From Actinomadura opuntiae (GTDB taxonomy: Bacteria; Actinomycetota; Actinomycetes; Streptosporangiales; Streptosporangiaceae): a DNA stretch of 64,000 bases. Every line of letters begins with the position of its first letter. Position 1 is the stretch's first letter. The stretch is taken from the NCBI RefSeq assembly GCF_030283205.1, contig NZ_JASNWF010000028.1, positions 45,677-109,676 on the forward strand, written 5' to 3'. The notes below the pieces were generated by a model, which did not search any database, had not been told where the DNA came from, and saw only the letters and a list, made by a program, of their open reading frames with translations. The position numbers and the translations under genes were made by a program. This document shows, one piece after another, positions 23,577 to 33,011 of this stretch.

Positions 23577-23624
23577 GCGGCGCGACGCGGAGCGGTTGTC
23601 GCGGCGGGACGTGGGGCGGTTGTC
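23577..23624. repeat. Two tandem 24-bp units
   Basis: 23577-23600 and 23601-23624 match at 21 of 24 positions, and both end GCGGTTGTC. A partial third unit starts at 23625. They lie between the rplL terminator and the mce promoter. The rest of the 23,463-24,070 gap holds only that promoter and its leader. Confidence 0.8.
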
Positions 23625-23817
23625 GCGGAGCCCCAACGAGAGCGCCGTTCCGGGTGCGTTTCCTGTGTGGGAGTGATAAAGAGCTGGTGAAAAGCGTGCG
23701 CCGGGGCGGGTTGTGCGGTACTCGGCGGGCGGCGTAGCGTCCCGTCCTGACGCTGTGGCCGCACCTGGCCGCCCCTGTCCCGGCCACCGGTTCCAGCGCG
23801 TCCGTGACACCCCTGGC

Positions 23818-23878
23818 TTGAGGCGCCGGTTCTTGGACCACTAGTCTCATAGGGCCCGTAAGTAACGATTGTCTTACG
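23818..23878 (+). promoter_or_regulatory. Promoter and inverted repeat before the mce operon
   Basis: TTGAGG (23818-23823), 18 nt, TAGTCT (23842-23847). Just downstream, CGTAAG (23857-23862) and CTTACG (23873-23878) form an inverted repeat around 10 nt at the expected transcription start, a good place for a repressor. The leader to the first gene would be about 215 nt. Confidence 0.6.
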
Positions 23879-24070
23879 ACGTCGGATTTTGCCGCTGATC
23901 TGGGGCGGAACCCCTTCCATTTGGACGGGGGGCCGCTACGGTGGTGGCACCCGTCACGGCTACCGGGCGGTAGCAACGGGGCGGGCACGAGGTGTGACGG
24001 GCAAGGCAGAGCCAGAGTGCTACTCGCTCATTGGTTCGGGATTCCCCCCGGCCTGGACGAAAGGTGACGA

Positions 24071-25213
24071 GTGGGCGTCGAGATCAGAGTCGAGGGCCTG
24101 ACGAAGTCCTTCGGCCGCCAGGTGATCTGGCAGGACGTGTCGCTGACCATTCCCGCAGGTGAGATCTCCGTTCTTCTGGGCCCGTCCGGTACCGGCAAGT
24201 CGGTGTTCCTGAAGTCCCTCGTCGGGCTGCTCAAGCCCAACCGGGGGCACATCTGGATCGGCGACAAGGACCTTCCCTACCTGCCCGAGTCGCAGCTCTA
24301 CGAGACCCGCAAGCTGTTCGGCGTGCTGTTCCAGGACGGCGCGCTGTTCGGCTCGATGAACCTGTTCGACAACATCGCCTTCCCGCTGCGCGAGCACACC
24401 AAGAAGTCCGAGTCCGAGGTCAAGCGCATCGTCTTCGAGAAGATGGAGATGGTCGGCCTCCTCGGCGCCGAGCACAAGCTGCCCGGCGAGATCTCCGGCG
24501 GTATGAAGAAGCGCGCCGGCCTCGCCCGCGCGCTGGTGCTGGACCCGGAGATCCTGCTGATCGACGAGCCGGACTCCGGCCTCGACCCGGTCCGCACCGC
24601 GTTCCTGAACCAGGTGTTCATCGACCTGAACGCGCAGCTCAACGCGACGTTCCTGATCGTCACCCACGACATCAACACCGCCCGCACCATCCCCGACAAC
24701 ATCGGGCTGCTGTACCAGCGGAACCTGGCCATGTTCGGCCCGCGGGAGATGCTGCTGTCCAGCGAGGAGCCGGTCGTCCGGCAGTTCCTCAACGCCAGCA
24801 AGATCGGCCCGATCGGCATGTCGGAGGAGAAGGACGCCTCCGAGCTCGAGGCGGAGGCGAAGATGGGCCTCGACTCGGGCAAGCTGCCGCCGATCCCGCC
24901 GCAGCAGATGCCGAGCAACGGGCTGATCCGGGCCGGCATGCACGCCCCCGGCGCCTGGTGCGCCGCGCACGGCGTGACGCCGCCGCCCGGCTCGTTCATC
25001 GACGACCTCGGCCGCAACTGGGTGGAGGAGTGGCCGCGGTACGTGGCGTCCATGTCCGCCGGCGCGGCCGCCGCCCCGGCGGCACCGGGCGGCCCGCCGC
25101 CCGCGGGCCCGCCGCCGGGCGCACCCGGCCATGCCGGTCCCGGCGGTCCCGGCGGTCCCGGCCACTTCCCCGGTAACCCGCCGCCGGGCGCCCCCGGAGG
25201 TGCGGCGTACTGA
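24071..25213 (+). CDS. mceG: Mce transporter ATPase (MceG/Mkl-type ABC protein)
   Basis: 380 aa from GTG 24071. It powers lipid import by the YrbE-Mce complex. ABC motifs: Walker A 'GPSGTGKS' (37-44), Q-loop in 'GVLFQDGALFGSM', signature 'ISGGMKKRAGLARAL', Walker B 'ILLIDEPDSGLDP', and H-loop 'VTHD'. The D-S-G-L-D and G-G-M-K-K-R forms are typical of the MlaF/MceG branch. About the last 60 residues are Pro/Gly/Ala-rich ('GGPPPAGPPPGAPGHAG'), an extension beyond the usual fold. Its TGA overlaps the next ATG. In M. tuberculosis the mkl gene also lies between rplL and rpoB. Confidence 0.93.
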   Translation: MGVEIRVEGLTKSFGRQVIWQDVSLTIPAGEISVLLGPSGTGKSVFLKSLVGLLKPNRGHIWIGDKDLPYLPESQLYETRKLFGVLFQDGALFGSMNLFDNIAFPLREHTKKSESEVKRIVFEKMEMVGLLGAEHKLPGEISGGMKKRAGLARALVLDPEILLIDEPDSGLDPVRTAFLNQVFIDLNAQLNATFLIVTHDINTARTIPDNIGLLYQRNLAMFGPREMLLSSEEPVVRQFLNASKIGPIGMSEEKDASELEAEAKMGLDSGKLPPIPPQQMPSNGLIRAGMHAPGAWCAAHGVTPPPGSFIDDLGRNWVEEWPRYVASMSAGAAAAPAAPGGPPPAGPPPGAPGHAGPGGPGGPGHFPGNPPPGAPGGAAY

Positions 25214-26064
25214 TGTCCACTCCTGGTATCGGCGCGGACCAGCGAGCGGGAAGCAGGGCCGGAGGCTCCTCCGGCACGCTGCGCAAGATCGGGGACGGCG
25301 CGACCAACGTCGCGATCCGCGAGCCCGGCAGGTTCTTCGCCATGTGCCTGGACACCGGGCGCGCGGTCTTCCGCCGCCCGTTCCAGTGGCGCGAGTTCAT
25401 CGAGCAGGCCTGGTTCATCGTCAGCGTCACCGTCGTCCCCACCATGCTGGTCGCCATCCCCTTCGGCGGCGTGCTGTCGCTGCAGGTCGGCGGGCTCATC
25501 CGGCAGCTGGGCGCGCAGTCCTACACCGGTGCGACCGCGGTGGTCGCGATCGTCCGCGAGGCCAGCCCGCTGGTCACCTCGCTGCTGGTCGCGGGCGCCG
25601 CGGGGTCGGCGATGTGCGCCGACATCGGCTCCCGCAAGATCCGCGAGGAGATCGACGCCATGGAGGTGCTCGGCATCAACCCGCTGCACCGCCTGGTGGT
25701 GCCGCGCACCCTCGCCTGCGCGTTCGTCGCGCTGTTCCTGAACGGCCTGGTGTCGGTGGTCGGCCTGCTCGGCGGCTACTTCTTCAACGTCGTGCTGCAG
25801 GACGGCACGCCGGGCGCCTACCTCGCCTCGTTCAACGCGATCGCGCAGCTGCCCGACCTCGTGCAGGCGGAGATCAAGGCGTTCGTGTTCGGTATCACCG
25901 CCGGCCTGGTGGCGGCCTACAAGGGCCTGAACGCCAAGGGCGGGCCGAAGGGCGTGGGCGACGCGGTCAACCAGACCGTGGTCATCACCTTCATGCTGCT
26001 GTTCGTGGAGAACTTCATCATCTCGATGCTGTACAGCCAGTTCGTCCCGGCGAAGGGCATGTGA
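25213..26064 (+). CDS. yrbE1A: YrbE-family Mce permease, first subunit
   Basis: 283-aa MlaE-type permease with 5-6 transmembrane segments. A cytoplasmic N-terminus (about 1-65) precedes the domain. Family features: 'QLGAQSYTGATAVVAIVREASPLVTSLLVAGAAGSAMCADIGSRKIREEIDAMEVLGI', with the EExDAMEVLGI coupling motif that contacts the ATPase, and 'NGLVSVVGLLGGYFFNVVLQ'. It pairs with the next permease to form the membrane core of the lipid importer. Both ends overlap neighbouring genes (ATGA-type), so it is strictly co-translated. Confidence 0.93.
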   Translation: MSTPGIGADQRAGSRAGGSSGTLRKIGDGATNVAIREPGRFFAMCLDTGRAVFRRPFQWREFIEQAWFIVSVTVVPTMLVAIPFGGVLSLQVGGLIRQLGAQSYTGATAVVAIVREASPLVTSLLVAGAAGSAMCADIGSRKIREEIDAMEVLGINPLHRLVVPRTLACAFVALFLNGLVSVVGLLGGYFFNVVLQDGTPGAYLASFNAIAQLPDLVQAEIKAFVFGITAGLVAAYKGLNAKGGPKGVGDAVNQTVVITFMLLFVENFIISMLYSQFVPAKGM

Positions 26065-26912
26065 TGGCGGCCCCGACCAAGGCGGGCAAGGCCGTCAACC
26101 GGGCGGTGAGCGCGCCCCTCGCGCGGCTCGACGACTTCGGCCACCAGATGTCGTTCTACGTCCGCGCGTTCGCGTGGACGTTCCGGGCGCTGCGCCGGTA
26201 CCGCACCGAGGTGCTGCGGCTGCTGGCCGAGGTGAGCCTCGGCACCGGCGGCCTGGCGGTGATCGGCGGCTCGGTGGTGATCGTCGGGTTCATGACGTTC
26301 TTCACCGGCAGCCAGGTCGGCCTGGAGGGCTACGAGTCCCTCGACCAGATCGGCACCGCCGCGTTCACCGGCTTCATCGCCTCCTACTTCAACACCCGCG
26401 AGATCGCGCCGCTGGTGTCGGCGCTGGCGCTGTCGGCGACGGTCGGCTGCGGGTTCACCGCGCAGCTCGGCGCGATGCGGATCTCCGACGAGATCGACGC
26501 GCTCGAGGTGATGGCGGTCCCGTCGATGCCGTTCCTGGTCACCACCCGCATGATCGCGGGGATGGTCGCGGTGATCCCGCTGTACGTGGTCGGCCTGCTG
26601 GCCTCCTACGGCGCGACGCGGGTCATCGTGACGATGATCTACGGGCAGTCGCCGGGCACCTACGACCACTACTTCCACCTCTTCCTGCCGCCGCACGACA
26701 TCTACTGGTCGTTCGGCAAGGTGATCATCTTCTCGGTGCTGGTGATGCTGATCCACTGCTACTACGGCTACAACGCCAGCGGCGGCCCGGCCGGCGTCGG
26801 CATCGCGGTCGGCCGCGCGGTGCGGACCAGCATCGTGGTGATCAACGTGGCGGACCTGCTGCTCGGCATGGCCATCTGGGGCACCAGCACCGGCGTCCGG
26901 ATCGCGGGGTGA
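26064..26912 (+). CDS. yrbE1B: YrbE-family Mce permease, second subunit
   Basis: 282 aa from ATG 26064, which overlaps the previous TGA; longer in-frame starts lie inside the upstream gene. MlaE-type permease with the coupling motif 'MRISDEIDALEVMAVPSM' and the glycine-rich 'YYGYNASGGPAGVGIAVGRAV' near the C-terminus. It forms a heterodimer with the upstream YrbE, as in mycobacterial and Streptomyces mce operons. Seven nucleotides separate it from mceA. Confidence 0.93.
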   Translation: MAAPTKAGKAVNRAVSAPLARLDDFGHQMSFYVRAFAWTFRALRRYRTEVLRLLAEVSLGTGGLAVIGGSVVIVGFMTFFTGSQVGLEGYESLDQIGTAAFTGFIASYFNTREIAPLVSALALSATVGCGFTAQLGAMRISDEIDALEVMAVPSMPFLVTTRMIAGMVAVIPLYVVGLLASYGATRVIVTMIYGQSPGTYDHYFHLFLPPHDIYWSFGKVIIFSVLVMLIHCYYGYNASGGPAGVGIAVGRAVRTSIVVINVADLLLGMAIWGTSTGVRIAG

Positions 26913-26919
26913 GGCGGCC

Positions 26920-28230
26920 GTGAGCGAGAGGACGCGCTACCGCGTGCTGGGCCTGGCGATGATCCTGGTGATCGTCCTGCTGCTGGCGCTGACCGTGGCC
27001 TTCTACAACAAGGCGTTCACCCCGGTGACGAAGGTGAAGGTCGCGACCGAGCGGGTCGGGCTGCAGCTGCTGCCGCACGCGGACGTGAAGGTCCGCGGGA
27101 TCATCGTCGGCGAGGTGCGCGGCACCCACGTCACCTCCAACGGCGCGACGCTCGACCTCGCCCTGGACCCCGGCGAGGCCGAGAAGATCCCGAACAACGT
27201 GCAGGCGCGGCTGCTGCCGAAGACGCTGTTCGGCGAGAAGTACGTCGACCTGGAGATCCCGCAGCAGCCGGGCCCCGAGGGGCTGCGCGCCGGGCAGACC
27301 ATCCAGCAGGACCGCTCCCAGCAGGCCGTCGAGATCAACAAGCTGCTGGACGACCTGCTGCCCGTGCTGCGGGCGGTGAAGCCGGCCGAGCTGAACACCA
27401 CGCTGAACGCGCTGGCGACCGCGCTGCAGGGCCGCGGCGACCAGATCGGCCGCGACATCGACGAGGCCGACGCGCTGCTGAAGAAGGTCAACCCGGAGCT
27501 GCCGACGCTGGTGCACGACCTGAACAGCCTCGCCGACGTGTCGGACATCTACCACCAGGCGGCCCCCGACCTGCTGCAGACGCTGCGCAACATCAACGTG
27601 ACCAGCAAGACGATCACCGACAAGAAGGCGACGATCGAGCGGCTGATCCCGGCGACGACCGACCTGGCCCGCGACGGGAACACGTTCATGACGCAGAACG
27701 CGCCGAAGATCGTCGGGGTGAACATCGCCAGCCGGGACGGGCTCGCCCTGATCGCCCGGTACTCGCCGTCGCTGCCGTGCGTGTTCGCCGGCCTGGTCAA
27801 GCTGCGGCCGGAGGCCGAGCGCGTCGCGGGCGGCAACGGCGGCAAGACCTTCAACCTGACGGTCGAGATCGTCAAGCCGCGGCCGGGCTACAAGTACCCG
27901 CTCGACCTGCCCGAGGCCAAGGACCAGCGCAACCCGCGCTGCTACGGGCTGCCGAACCCGAAGGTCCCCTCGCCGGACTACCTGGCGCTGGACGGCACCG
28001 AGGACGACCTGTGGTGGAAGAACCCCGACGACCCGAACGGCGGTAGCGGCGCCGGCTCGCGCGGCCGCGGCATCTCCGACGTGTTCGTCGACCCGGGCTC
28101 GATGAGCGAGAACGACAAGATCAAGAGCATCGTCGGCCCGATGTCGCGGACGCCGGCCGACCAGCTCTCCGACGTCGCGTCGCTGATGTACGGGCCGCTG
28201 CTGCGCGGATCGGTGGTGACGATCAAGTGA
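26920..28230 (+). CDS. mceA: Mce family protein, MceA position
   Basis: 436 aa from GTG 26920. One N-terminal transmembrane helix ('VLGLAMILVIVLLLALTVAF', about 8-27) anchors the protein. The MlaD/Mce domain (about 40-120) has 'VGLQLLPHADVKVRGIIVGEV' and 'LLPKTLFGEKYVDLE'. A long helical needle region (about 130-290) follows, then a loop-rich C-terminus with 'NPRCYGLPNPKVPSP'. Six Mce subunits are thought to form a hexameric tunnel carrying lipids to the permease. The end overlaps mceB by 4 nt. Confidence 0.92.
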   Translation: MSERTRYRVLGLAMILVIVLLLALTVAFYNKAFTPVTKVKVATERVGLQLLPHADVKVRGIIVGEVRGTHVTSNGATLDLALDPGEAEKIPNNVQARLLPKTLFGEKYVDLEIPQQPGPEGLRAGQTIQQDRSQQAVEINKLLDDLLPVLRAVKPAELNTTLNALATALQGRGDQIGRDIDEADALLKKVNPELPTLVHDLNSLADVSDIYHQAAPDLLQTLRNINVTSKTITDKKATIERLIPATTDLARDGNTFMTQNAPKIVGVNIASRDGLALIARYSPSLPCVFAGLVKLRPEAERVAGGNGGKTFNLTVEIVKPRPGYKYPLDLPEAKDQRNPRCYGLPNPKVPSPDYLALDGTEDDLWWKNPDDPNGGSGAGSRGRGISDVFVDPGSMSENDKIKSIVGPMSRTPADQLSDVASLMYGPLLRGSVVTIK

Positions 28231-29258
28231 AGACGACCAGCGCCGCGATCAAGCTCGGCATCTTCGTCGTGCTCACCGCGCTCGCGACCGGCGTGCTCGC
28301 GATGACCATCTCCAACACGCGGTTCGGGCCGTCCCGCGACTACAAGGCGATCTTCACCGACGCCACCGGGCTGCTGAAGAACGACGACGTGCGCGTCGCG
28401 GGCGTCCGGGTCGGCCAGGTCGAGGACATCAAGCTGTACCACGGCAACCAGGCCCAGGTGACGTTCAGCCTCCAGCGCAGCGGGGTGTTCCAGGCGGGGC
28501 TGCCGGCCTCCACGCAGGCGCAGATCCGCTACCGCAACCTGATGGGGCAGCGGTACCTGTCGCTGAGCGACGGCGCCGGGCAGGCCAACAGCTACCTCAG
28601 GACCGGCGGCACCATCCCGGTCGGGCAGACCCAGCCCGCGCTGGACCTCACCACGCTGTTCAACGGGTTCCGCCCGCTGTTCCAGGCGCTGGAGCCCAAG
28701 GACGTCAACACCCTCGCCACCCAGATCGTGCAGGTGCTGCAGGGCGAGGGCGGGACGGTCAACAGCCTGCTGTCGCACGTGGCGTCGCTGACCAACACCC
28801 TCGCCGACCGCGACCGGGTGATCGGCGACGTGATCGACAACCTGAACACCGTGCTCGGCACCATCGACGACCGGCACCAGCAGGTCGAGCAGCTGATCAC
28901 CGACCTGCGCGGATTCGTCAGCGGGGTGTCCGGCGACCGCGAGGCGATCTTCGACTCGGTGTCGGCGATCAACCAGCTGACCGGCACGACCGCGGGCCTG
29001 CTGAAGCAGTCCCGGCCGGGGATCAAGAGCGACATCGACGGGCTGCGGAAGCTGACCGGAACGCTCAACGCCAACAGCGGCGAGCTGAACCGGGCCCTGG
29101 AGGGCTCGCCGAAGACGCTGCAGAAGCTGGTCAGCATCTCCCAGTACGGCTCGTGGTTCAACATGTACATCTGCGGCCTCGACGCGCGGGTGCGGCTGCC
29201 GGGCGGACCGGTCTACCAGACGCCGGCGATCGTGAACGAGAACGCGAGGTGCAAGTAG
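28227..29258 (+). CDS. mceB: Mce family protein, MceB position
   Basis: 343 aa from GTG 28227, within the GTGA overlap. Transmembrane anchor near residues 8-27 ('LGIFVVLTALATGVLAMTIS'), then an MlaD domain with 'DATGLLKNDDVRVAGVRVGQVEDI' and 'RYRNLMGQRYLSLS'. The helical region (about 125-290) is rich in 'LTNTLADRDRVIGDVIDNLNTVLGTIDDR'-like heptads. It ends with 'YICGLDARVRLP', a C-terminal Cys typical of MceB proteins. One of six subunits of the lipid tunnel. Confidence 0.92.
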   Translation: MKTTSAAIKLGIFVVLTALATGVLAMTISNTRFGPSRDYKAIFTDATGLLKNDDVRVAGVRVGQVEDIKLYHGNQAQVTFSLQRSGVFQAGLPASTQAQIRYRNLMGQRYLSLSDGAGQANSYLRTGGTIPVGQTQPALDLTTLFNGFRPLFQALEPKDVNTLATQIVQVLQGEGGTVNSLLSHVASLTNTLADRDRVIGDVIDNLNTVLGTIDDRHQQVEQLITDLRGFVSGVSGDREAIFDSVSAINQLTGTTAGLLKQSRPGIKSDIDGLRKLTGTLNANSGELNRALEGSPKTLQKLVSISQYGSWFNMYICGLDARVRLPGGPVYQTPAIVNENARCK

Positions 29259-30341
29259 ATGAGGATCCCGTTCCGGGAGCGCAACCCGGTCCCCATCGCC
29301 CTCGTCGCGTTCGCGGTGATCGTCCTGGCGCTCGTGCTGGTGATGAACCTCGGGAACATCCCGTTCATCAACGGCGGCAGGACGCACACCGCCGCGTTCA
29401 AGGAGGCCGCGGGGCTGAAGGCGGGCGAGGAGGTCCGCATCGCCGGCGTCAAGGTCGGCAAGGTGAAGTCCCTCGACCTCGACCACGGTCACGTGAAGGT
29501 CACCTTCCAGGTGGACGACGGCGTGCGGCTCGGCGACCGCACCGAGGCCGACATCAAGATCAAGACGCTGCTCGGCCAGCACTTCCTCGCGCTGACCCCG
29601 CGCGGGTCGGGCCGGCTCGGCCGCACCATCCCGGTCGAGCGCACGCACACGCCGTTCGAGGTCGTCCCGGCGATCAGCCAGCTGAGCCAGCGCGTCGACC
29701 AGATCGACACCGCGCAGCTCGCCAAGTCGTTCGACACCCTGTCGGACACCTTCAAGAACTCCCCGCCCGAGGTGAAGGCGTCCCTGCAGGGGCTGCGCCG
29801 GCTGTCCGGCACCGTCGCCTCACGCGACGACCAGCTGCACGAGCTGGCCGGCAAGGCCAAGGACGTCTCGCAGCTGCTGGCCGACCGCAACCAGGACTTC
29901 GCCAAGCTCGTCCAGGACGGCGACAAGGTGCTGCAGGCCGTGCAGGCGCGGCGCGCGGTGATCCACCAGCTGCTGGTCAACACCGTCTCGCTGTCGCAGC
30001 AGGTCAACGCGCTGATCAGCGAGAACCAGGCGCAGTTGAAGCCGATGCTGGACAACCTGACCAAGGTCAACAGGATCCTGCTGAAGAACCAGGACAACCT
30101 GGACCGGACGATCCAGCTGTTCGCGCCGTACGCCCGGCAGTTCTCCGACGTCGTCGGCACCGGCCGCTGGTTCGACTCCTACATCCAGAACCTCCTCCCG
30201 ATCCCCGCCTCGATCCAGGACGCCCCGAAGAGCTCGGGCACCGGGACGGGCGCCCCCACCCAGGGCGGCGGTCAGAACAAGCAGAACGGCCAGACCGGTA
30301 CCGGCAACAACAGCAACAACCCGTTGCCGTTCCTCCCCTGA
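29259..30341 (+). CDS. mceC: Mce family protein, MceC position
   Basis: 360 aa, starting directly after the mceB stop with no gap. Transmembrane anchor near residues 12-31 ('IALVAFAVIVLALVLVMNLG'). MlaD domain with 'EAAGLKAGEEVRIAGVKVGKVK' and 'KTLLGQHFLALTPRGSG'. Long coiled region, and a Gly/Asn/Gln-rich low-complexity tail of about 35 residues ('GGGQNKQNGQTGTGNNSNN'). Tails of this sort are common on MceC. Confidence 0.92.
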   Translation: MRIPFRERNPVPIALVAFAVIVLALVLVMNLGNIPFINGGRTHTAAFKEAAGLKAGEEVRIAGVKVGKVKSLDLDHGHVKVTFQVDDGVRLGDRTEADIKIKTLLGQHFLALTPRGSGRLGRTIPVERTHTPFEVVPAISQLSQRVDQIDTAQLAKSFDTLSDTFKNSPPEVKASLQGLRRLSGTVASRDDQLHELAGKAKDVSQLLADRNQDFAKLVQDGDKVLQAVQARRAVIHQLLVNTVSLSQQVNALISENQAQLKPMLDNLTKVNRILLKNQDNLDRTIQLFAPYARQFSDVVGTGRWFDSYIQNLLPIPASIQDAPKSSGTGTGAPTQGGGQNKQNGQTGTGNNSNNPLPFLP

Positions 30342-30357
30342 GCAGGCAGGTTCCCCC

Positions 30358-31641
30358 GTGCGTAACTCCGGCTTCATCCTTCGCCTCGGCGGCGCGATCC
30401 TCGCCGTCGCGGTGCTGGCGGCCGCGCTCGTCCTGCTCCTGCAGGAACCCAGGCAGCGGCACATGACGGCGTACTTCACCAAGACCGTCGGCCTCTACAA
30501 GGGCGCCGAGGTCCGCATCCTCGGCATCCCGGTCGGCGAGGTCACCAGCGTCAAGCCGGTCGGCGACTCGGTGAAGGTCGAGCTGAGCTGGGACGCCAAG
30601 TACAAGGTCCCGGCGGGCGCCCAGGCCGTCATCGTCAACCAGACGCTGGTCGCCGACCGCTACATCCAGCTGACCCCCGTCTACACCGGCGGCCCCGTGC
30701 TGGCCGACGGCGCGACGCTCGGCACCGACCGCACCGCCGTCCCCGTCGAGGTCGACGAGGTCAGCGGCAGCCTCAACGACCTGACCAAGGCGCTCGGCCC
30801 GCAGGGCGCGAACGCCACCACCCCGGACAAGCAGCAGGGCTCGCTGTCGCGGCTGCTGCAGGTCGGCGCGGCGAACCTGCAGGGGCAGGGCGGCGACATC
30901 CGGCAGACGATCGCCGACACCTCCGACATGCTCAGCACGCTCAGCGCCGACCGCGGCGACGTCGCCCAGACGATCAGGAACCTGCGGATCATCACCGACA
31001 CGATGAAGGCCAACGACCAGCAGATCCGCTCGTTCAGCACCCACCTGAACGGCGTGTCGGGCCAGCTGGACGGGGAGAAGGAGGAGCTGAGCGCGGCGCT
31101 CAACACCCTCGCCCCGACGCTGCGGAACGTGCAGACGTTCATCAAGGACAACCGCACCGAGCTGTCGTCCAACGTCCGGCAGCTCGCGCAGGTCACCGGC
31201 GTGCTGGTGAAGGAGAAGGACGCGCTGGCCGAGGTGCTGACCGCCGGCCCGCTGGCCATCAACAACCTGGCCCGCGCCTACGACCCGATCAGCGGCACCA
31301 TCCACACCCGCGACAACTTCCGCCAGTTCAACAACCTGGCCGACTGGGTGTGCTCGCTGGCCTACTCCGTCGGCACCCCCGCCAAGCAGTGCCTGGACTT
31401 CGTCAAGCCCTACAACGGCATCGGCAAGGCGCTCGCCGGGGTCAGCCTGGACCTGTCCTGGATCACCGCGCTGACCACGCACTACGACCCCGTGCCGATC
31501 CCGCCGGACGCCTACGGCCCCGGCGGGCGCAGCGGCTCCAAGAGCACCGGTACCAAGAGCACGAGCACCAAGAAGACCGCGAAGACGGCGGCGCACGACC
31601 CGAAGAGCATCACCTCGCTGCTGCCCGGAGGTGCCCGATGA
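30358..31641 (+). CDS. mceD: Mce family protein, MceD position
   Basis: 427 aa from GTG 30358. N-terminal anchor 'LGGAILAVAVLAAALVLLLQ' (about 10-29), MlaD domain with 'TVGLYKGAEVRILGIPVGEVTSV' and 'NQTLVADRYIQLTPVY', long helical stretch (about 130-300). The tail is Ser/Thr/Lys-rich ('GSKSTGTKSTSTKKTAKTA'). Cys occur near 'WVCSLAYSVGTPAKQCL', as in other MceD proteins. Its TGA overlaps the ATG of mceE. Confidence 0.92.
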   Translation: MRNSGFILRLGGAILAVAVLAAALVLLLQEPRQRHMTAYFTKTVGLYKGAEVRILGIPVGEVTSVKPVGDSVKVELSWDAKYKVPAGAQAVIVNQTLVADRYIQLTPVYTGGPVLADGATLGTDRTAVPVEVDEVSGSLNDLTKALGPQGANATTPDKQQGSLSRLLQVGAANLQGQGGDIRQTIADTSDMLSTLSADRGDVAQTIRNLRIITDTMKANDQQIRSFSTHLNGVSGQLDGEKEELSAALNTLAPTLRNVQTFIKDNRTELSSNVRQLAQVTGVLVKEKDALAEVLTAGPLAINNLARAYDPISGTIHTRDNFRQFNNLADWVCSLAYSVGTPAKQCLDFVKPYNGIGKALAGVSLDLSWITALTTHYDPVPIPPDAYGPGGRSGSKSTGTKSTSTKKTAKTAAHDPKSITSLLPGGAR

Positions 31642-33011
31642 GCAGGACACCGCGCAGGCGCGGCGGGACGGACGCGCCCGGCGGGGCCGCGCCGCGCCGC
31701 ACGAGGCTGCTCGGCCCGAAGCCGCTGGCCGCCGTGGCGCTCGCCGGCGTGACGGCCCTGTCGGGCTGCTCGTTCAACGGCGTGTCGTCGCTGCCGCTGC
31801 CCGGCGGCCCCGACCTCGGCTCCCACCCCCGCACCGTGAAGATCGAGTTCACCAACGTGCTGGACCTGGTGCCGCAGTCGGTGGTCAAGGTCAACGACGT
31901 CTCGGTCGGCAAGGTCACCAAGATCGACCTGGCCGGCGGGACGGCGGGCTGGCACGCCGTCGTCACCGTCAAGGTCCGCGACAGCGTCGACCTGCCCGAC
32001 AACGCGGTCGCCACGATCGGCCAGACGAGCCTGCTTGGGGAGAAGTTCGTCCAGCTGGCCCCGCCGACCGACCAGGCGCCGACGGGGCACCTCAGCTCCG
32101 GTGACGTGATCCCGCTGTCGCGCACCGGCCAGGGCACCGAGATCGAAGAGGTGCTGTCGGCGATGTCGATGCTGCTGAACGGCGGCGGCATCGAGCAGGT
32201 CGCCACGATCAGCCACGAGCTGCAGGCCGCGATGAGCGGCCGGGAGGGCACGATCCGCTCGGTGCTGCAGCGGGTGGACACCTTCGCCGGGACGCTCGAC
32301 ACCAACCGCGCCGCGATCACCCGCGCCCTGGACAGCATCGACCGGCTCACCGGCAAGCTGTCCGACGAGCGCAAGACGATCACCGACACCATCGACCAGA
32401 CCGGCCCGGCGATCACGATCCTCAAGCGCAACCGGGCCGACCTGACGAGGATGCTGGTGGCGCTGAACAAGCTCAGCCGCACCACCACCGACGTGATCGA
32501 CAGGTCGCAGGCCAACTTCGTGGCGAACCTGAAGGACCTGAACAAGATCCTCGCCAACCTGAACAAGGCCGGCTCCGACCTGCCCAACGCGCTGCAGTCG
32601 CTGATCACCTTCCCGTTCCCGCCGACCTTCGCCAACGTGATCGAGGGCGACTACGGCAATGTCAGGCTGACGGTCGACCTGGACTTCAACGACCTCGCCC
32701 AGAACCTGCTCGGCGGCACCGACCTGGAGAACCAGATCGGCAGCGGCAAGCAGATGCGCAACATGCTGCAGGTGCCGAACGTGACCCTGCCCGACTCGCC
32801 GCTCGGCTCGCTCCCGCAGTCGTCCGGCGGCTCCGCCGGCGGGCTGCCCGGGCTGCCCGGCCTCCCCGGCGCGTCCACGCCGACACCGACGCCGACGCCG
32901 ACGACGACCAAGAAGTCCGGCTCCGGCGGAACCGGCGGCACCCGGAACGGCGCGCTGGCCCCGGCACCCGGCGACGACGGTCTGCGGACCCTGATGGGGG
33001 GCCTCTGGTGA
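31638..33011 (+). CDS. mceE: Mce family lipoprotein, MceE position
   Basis: 457 aa from ATG 31638, which overlaps the mceD stop; the frame is open back to 31350 but only inside mceD. It is the lipoprotein of the set: a signal peptide with lipobox ALSGC (Cys at about residue 47) after a basic N-terminus. MlaD domain with 'FTNVLDLVPQSVVKVNDVSVGKVT' and 'GQTSLLGEKFVQL'. The C-terminus is Pro/Thr/Gly-rich ('TPTPTPTPTTTKKSGSGG'). MceE is the expected LprK-like lipid-anchored subunit. Confidence 0.93.
   Translation: MSRTPRRRGGTDAPGGAAPRRTRLLGPKPLAAVALAGVTALSGCSFNGVSSLPLPGGPDLGSHPRTVKIEFTNVLDLVPQSVVKVNDVSVGKVTKIDLAGGTAGWHAVVTVKVRDSVDLPDNAVATIGQTSLLGEKFVQLAPPTDQAPTGHLSSGDVIPLSRTGQGTEIEEVLSAMSMLLNGGGIEQVATISHELQAAMSGREGTIRSVLQRVDTFAGTLDTNRAAITRALDSIDRLTGKLSDERKTITDTIDQTGPAITILKRNRADLTRMLVALNKLSRTTTDVIDRSQANFVANLKDLNKILANLNKAGSDLPNALQSLITFPFPPTFANVIEGDYGNVRLTVDLDFNDLAQNLLGGTDLENQIGSGKQMRNMLQVPNVTLPDSPLGSLPQSSGGSAGGLPGLPGLPGASTPTPTPTPTTTKKSGSGGTGGTRNGALAPAPGDDGLRTLMGGLW

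Noticed and set aside
22017..23810. Minus-strand frame across rplJ-rplL with 8-residue repeats (RRDNRxxS)
   Set aside because: Shadow of the ribosomal genes; the repeat is just the 24-bp tandem DNA read on the other strand.
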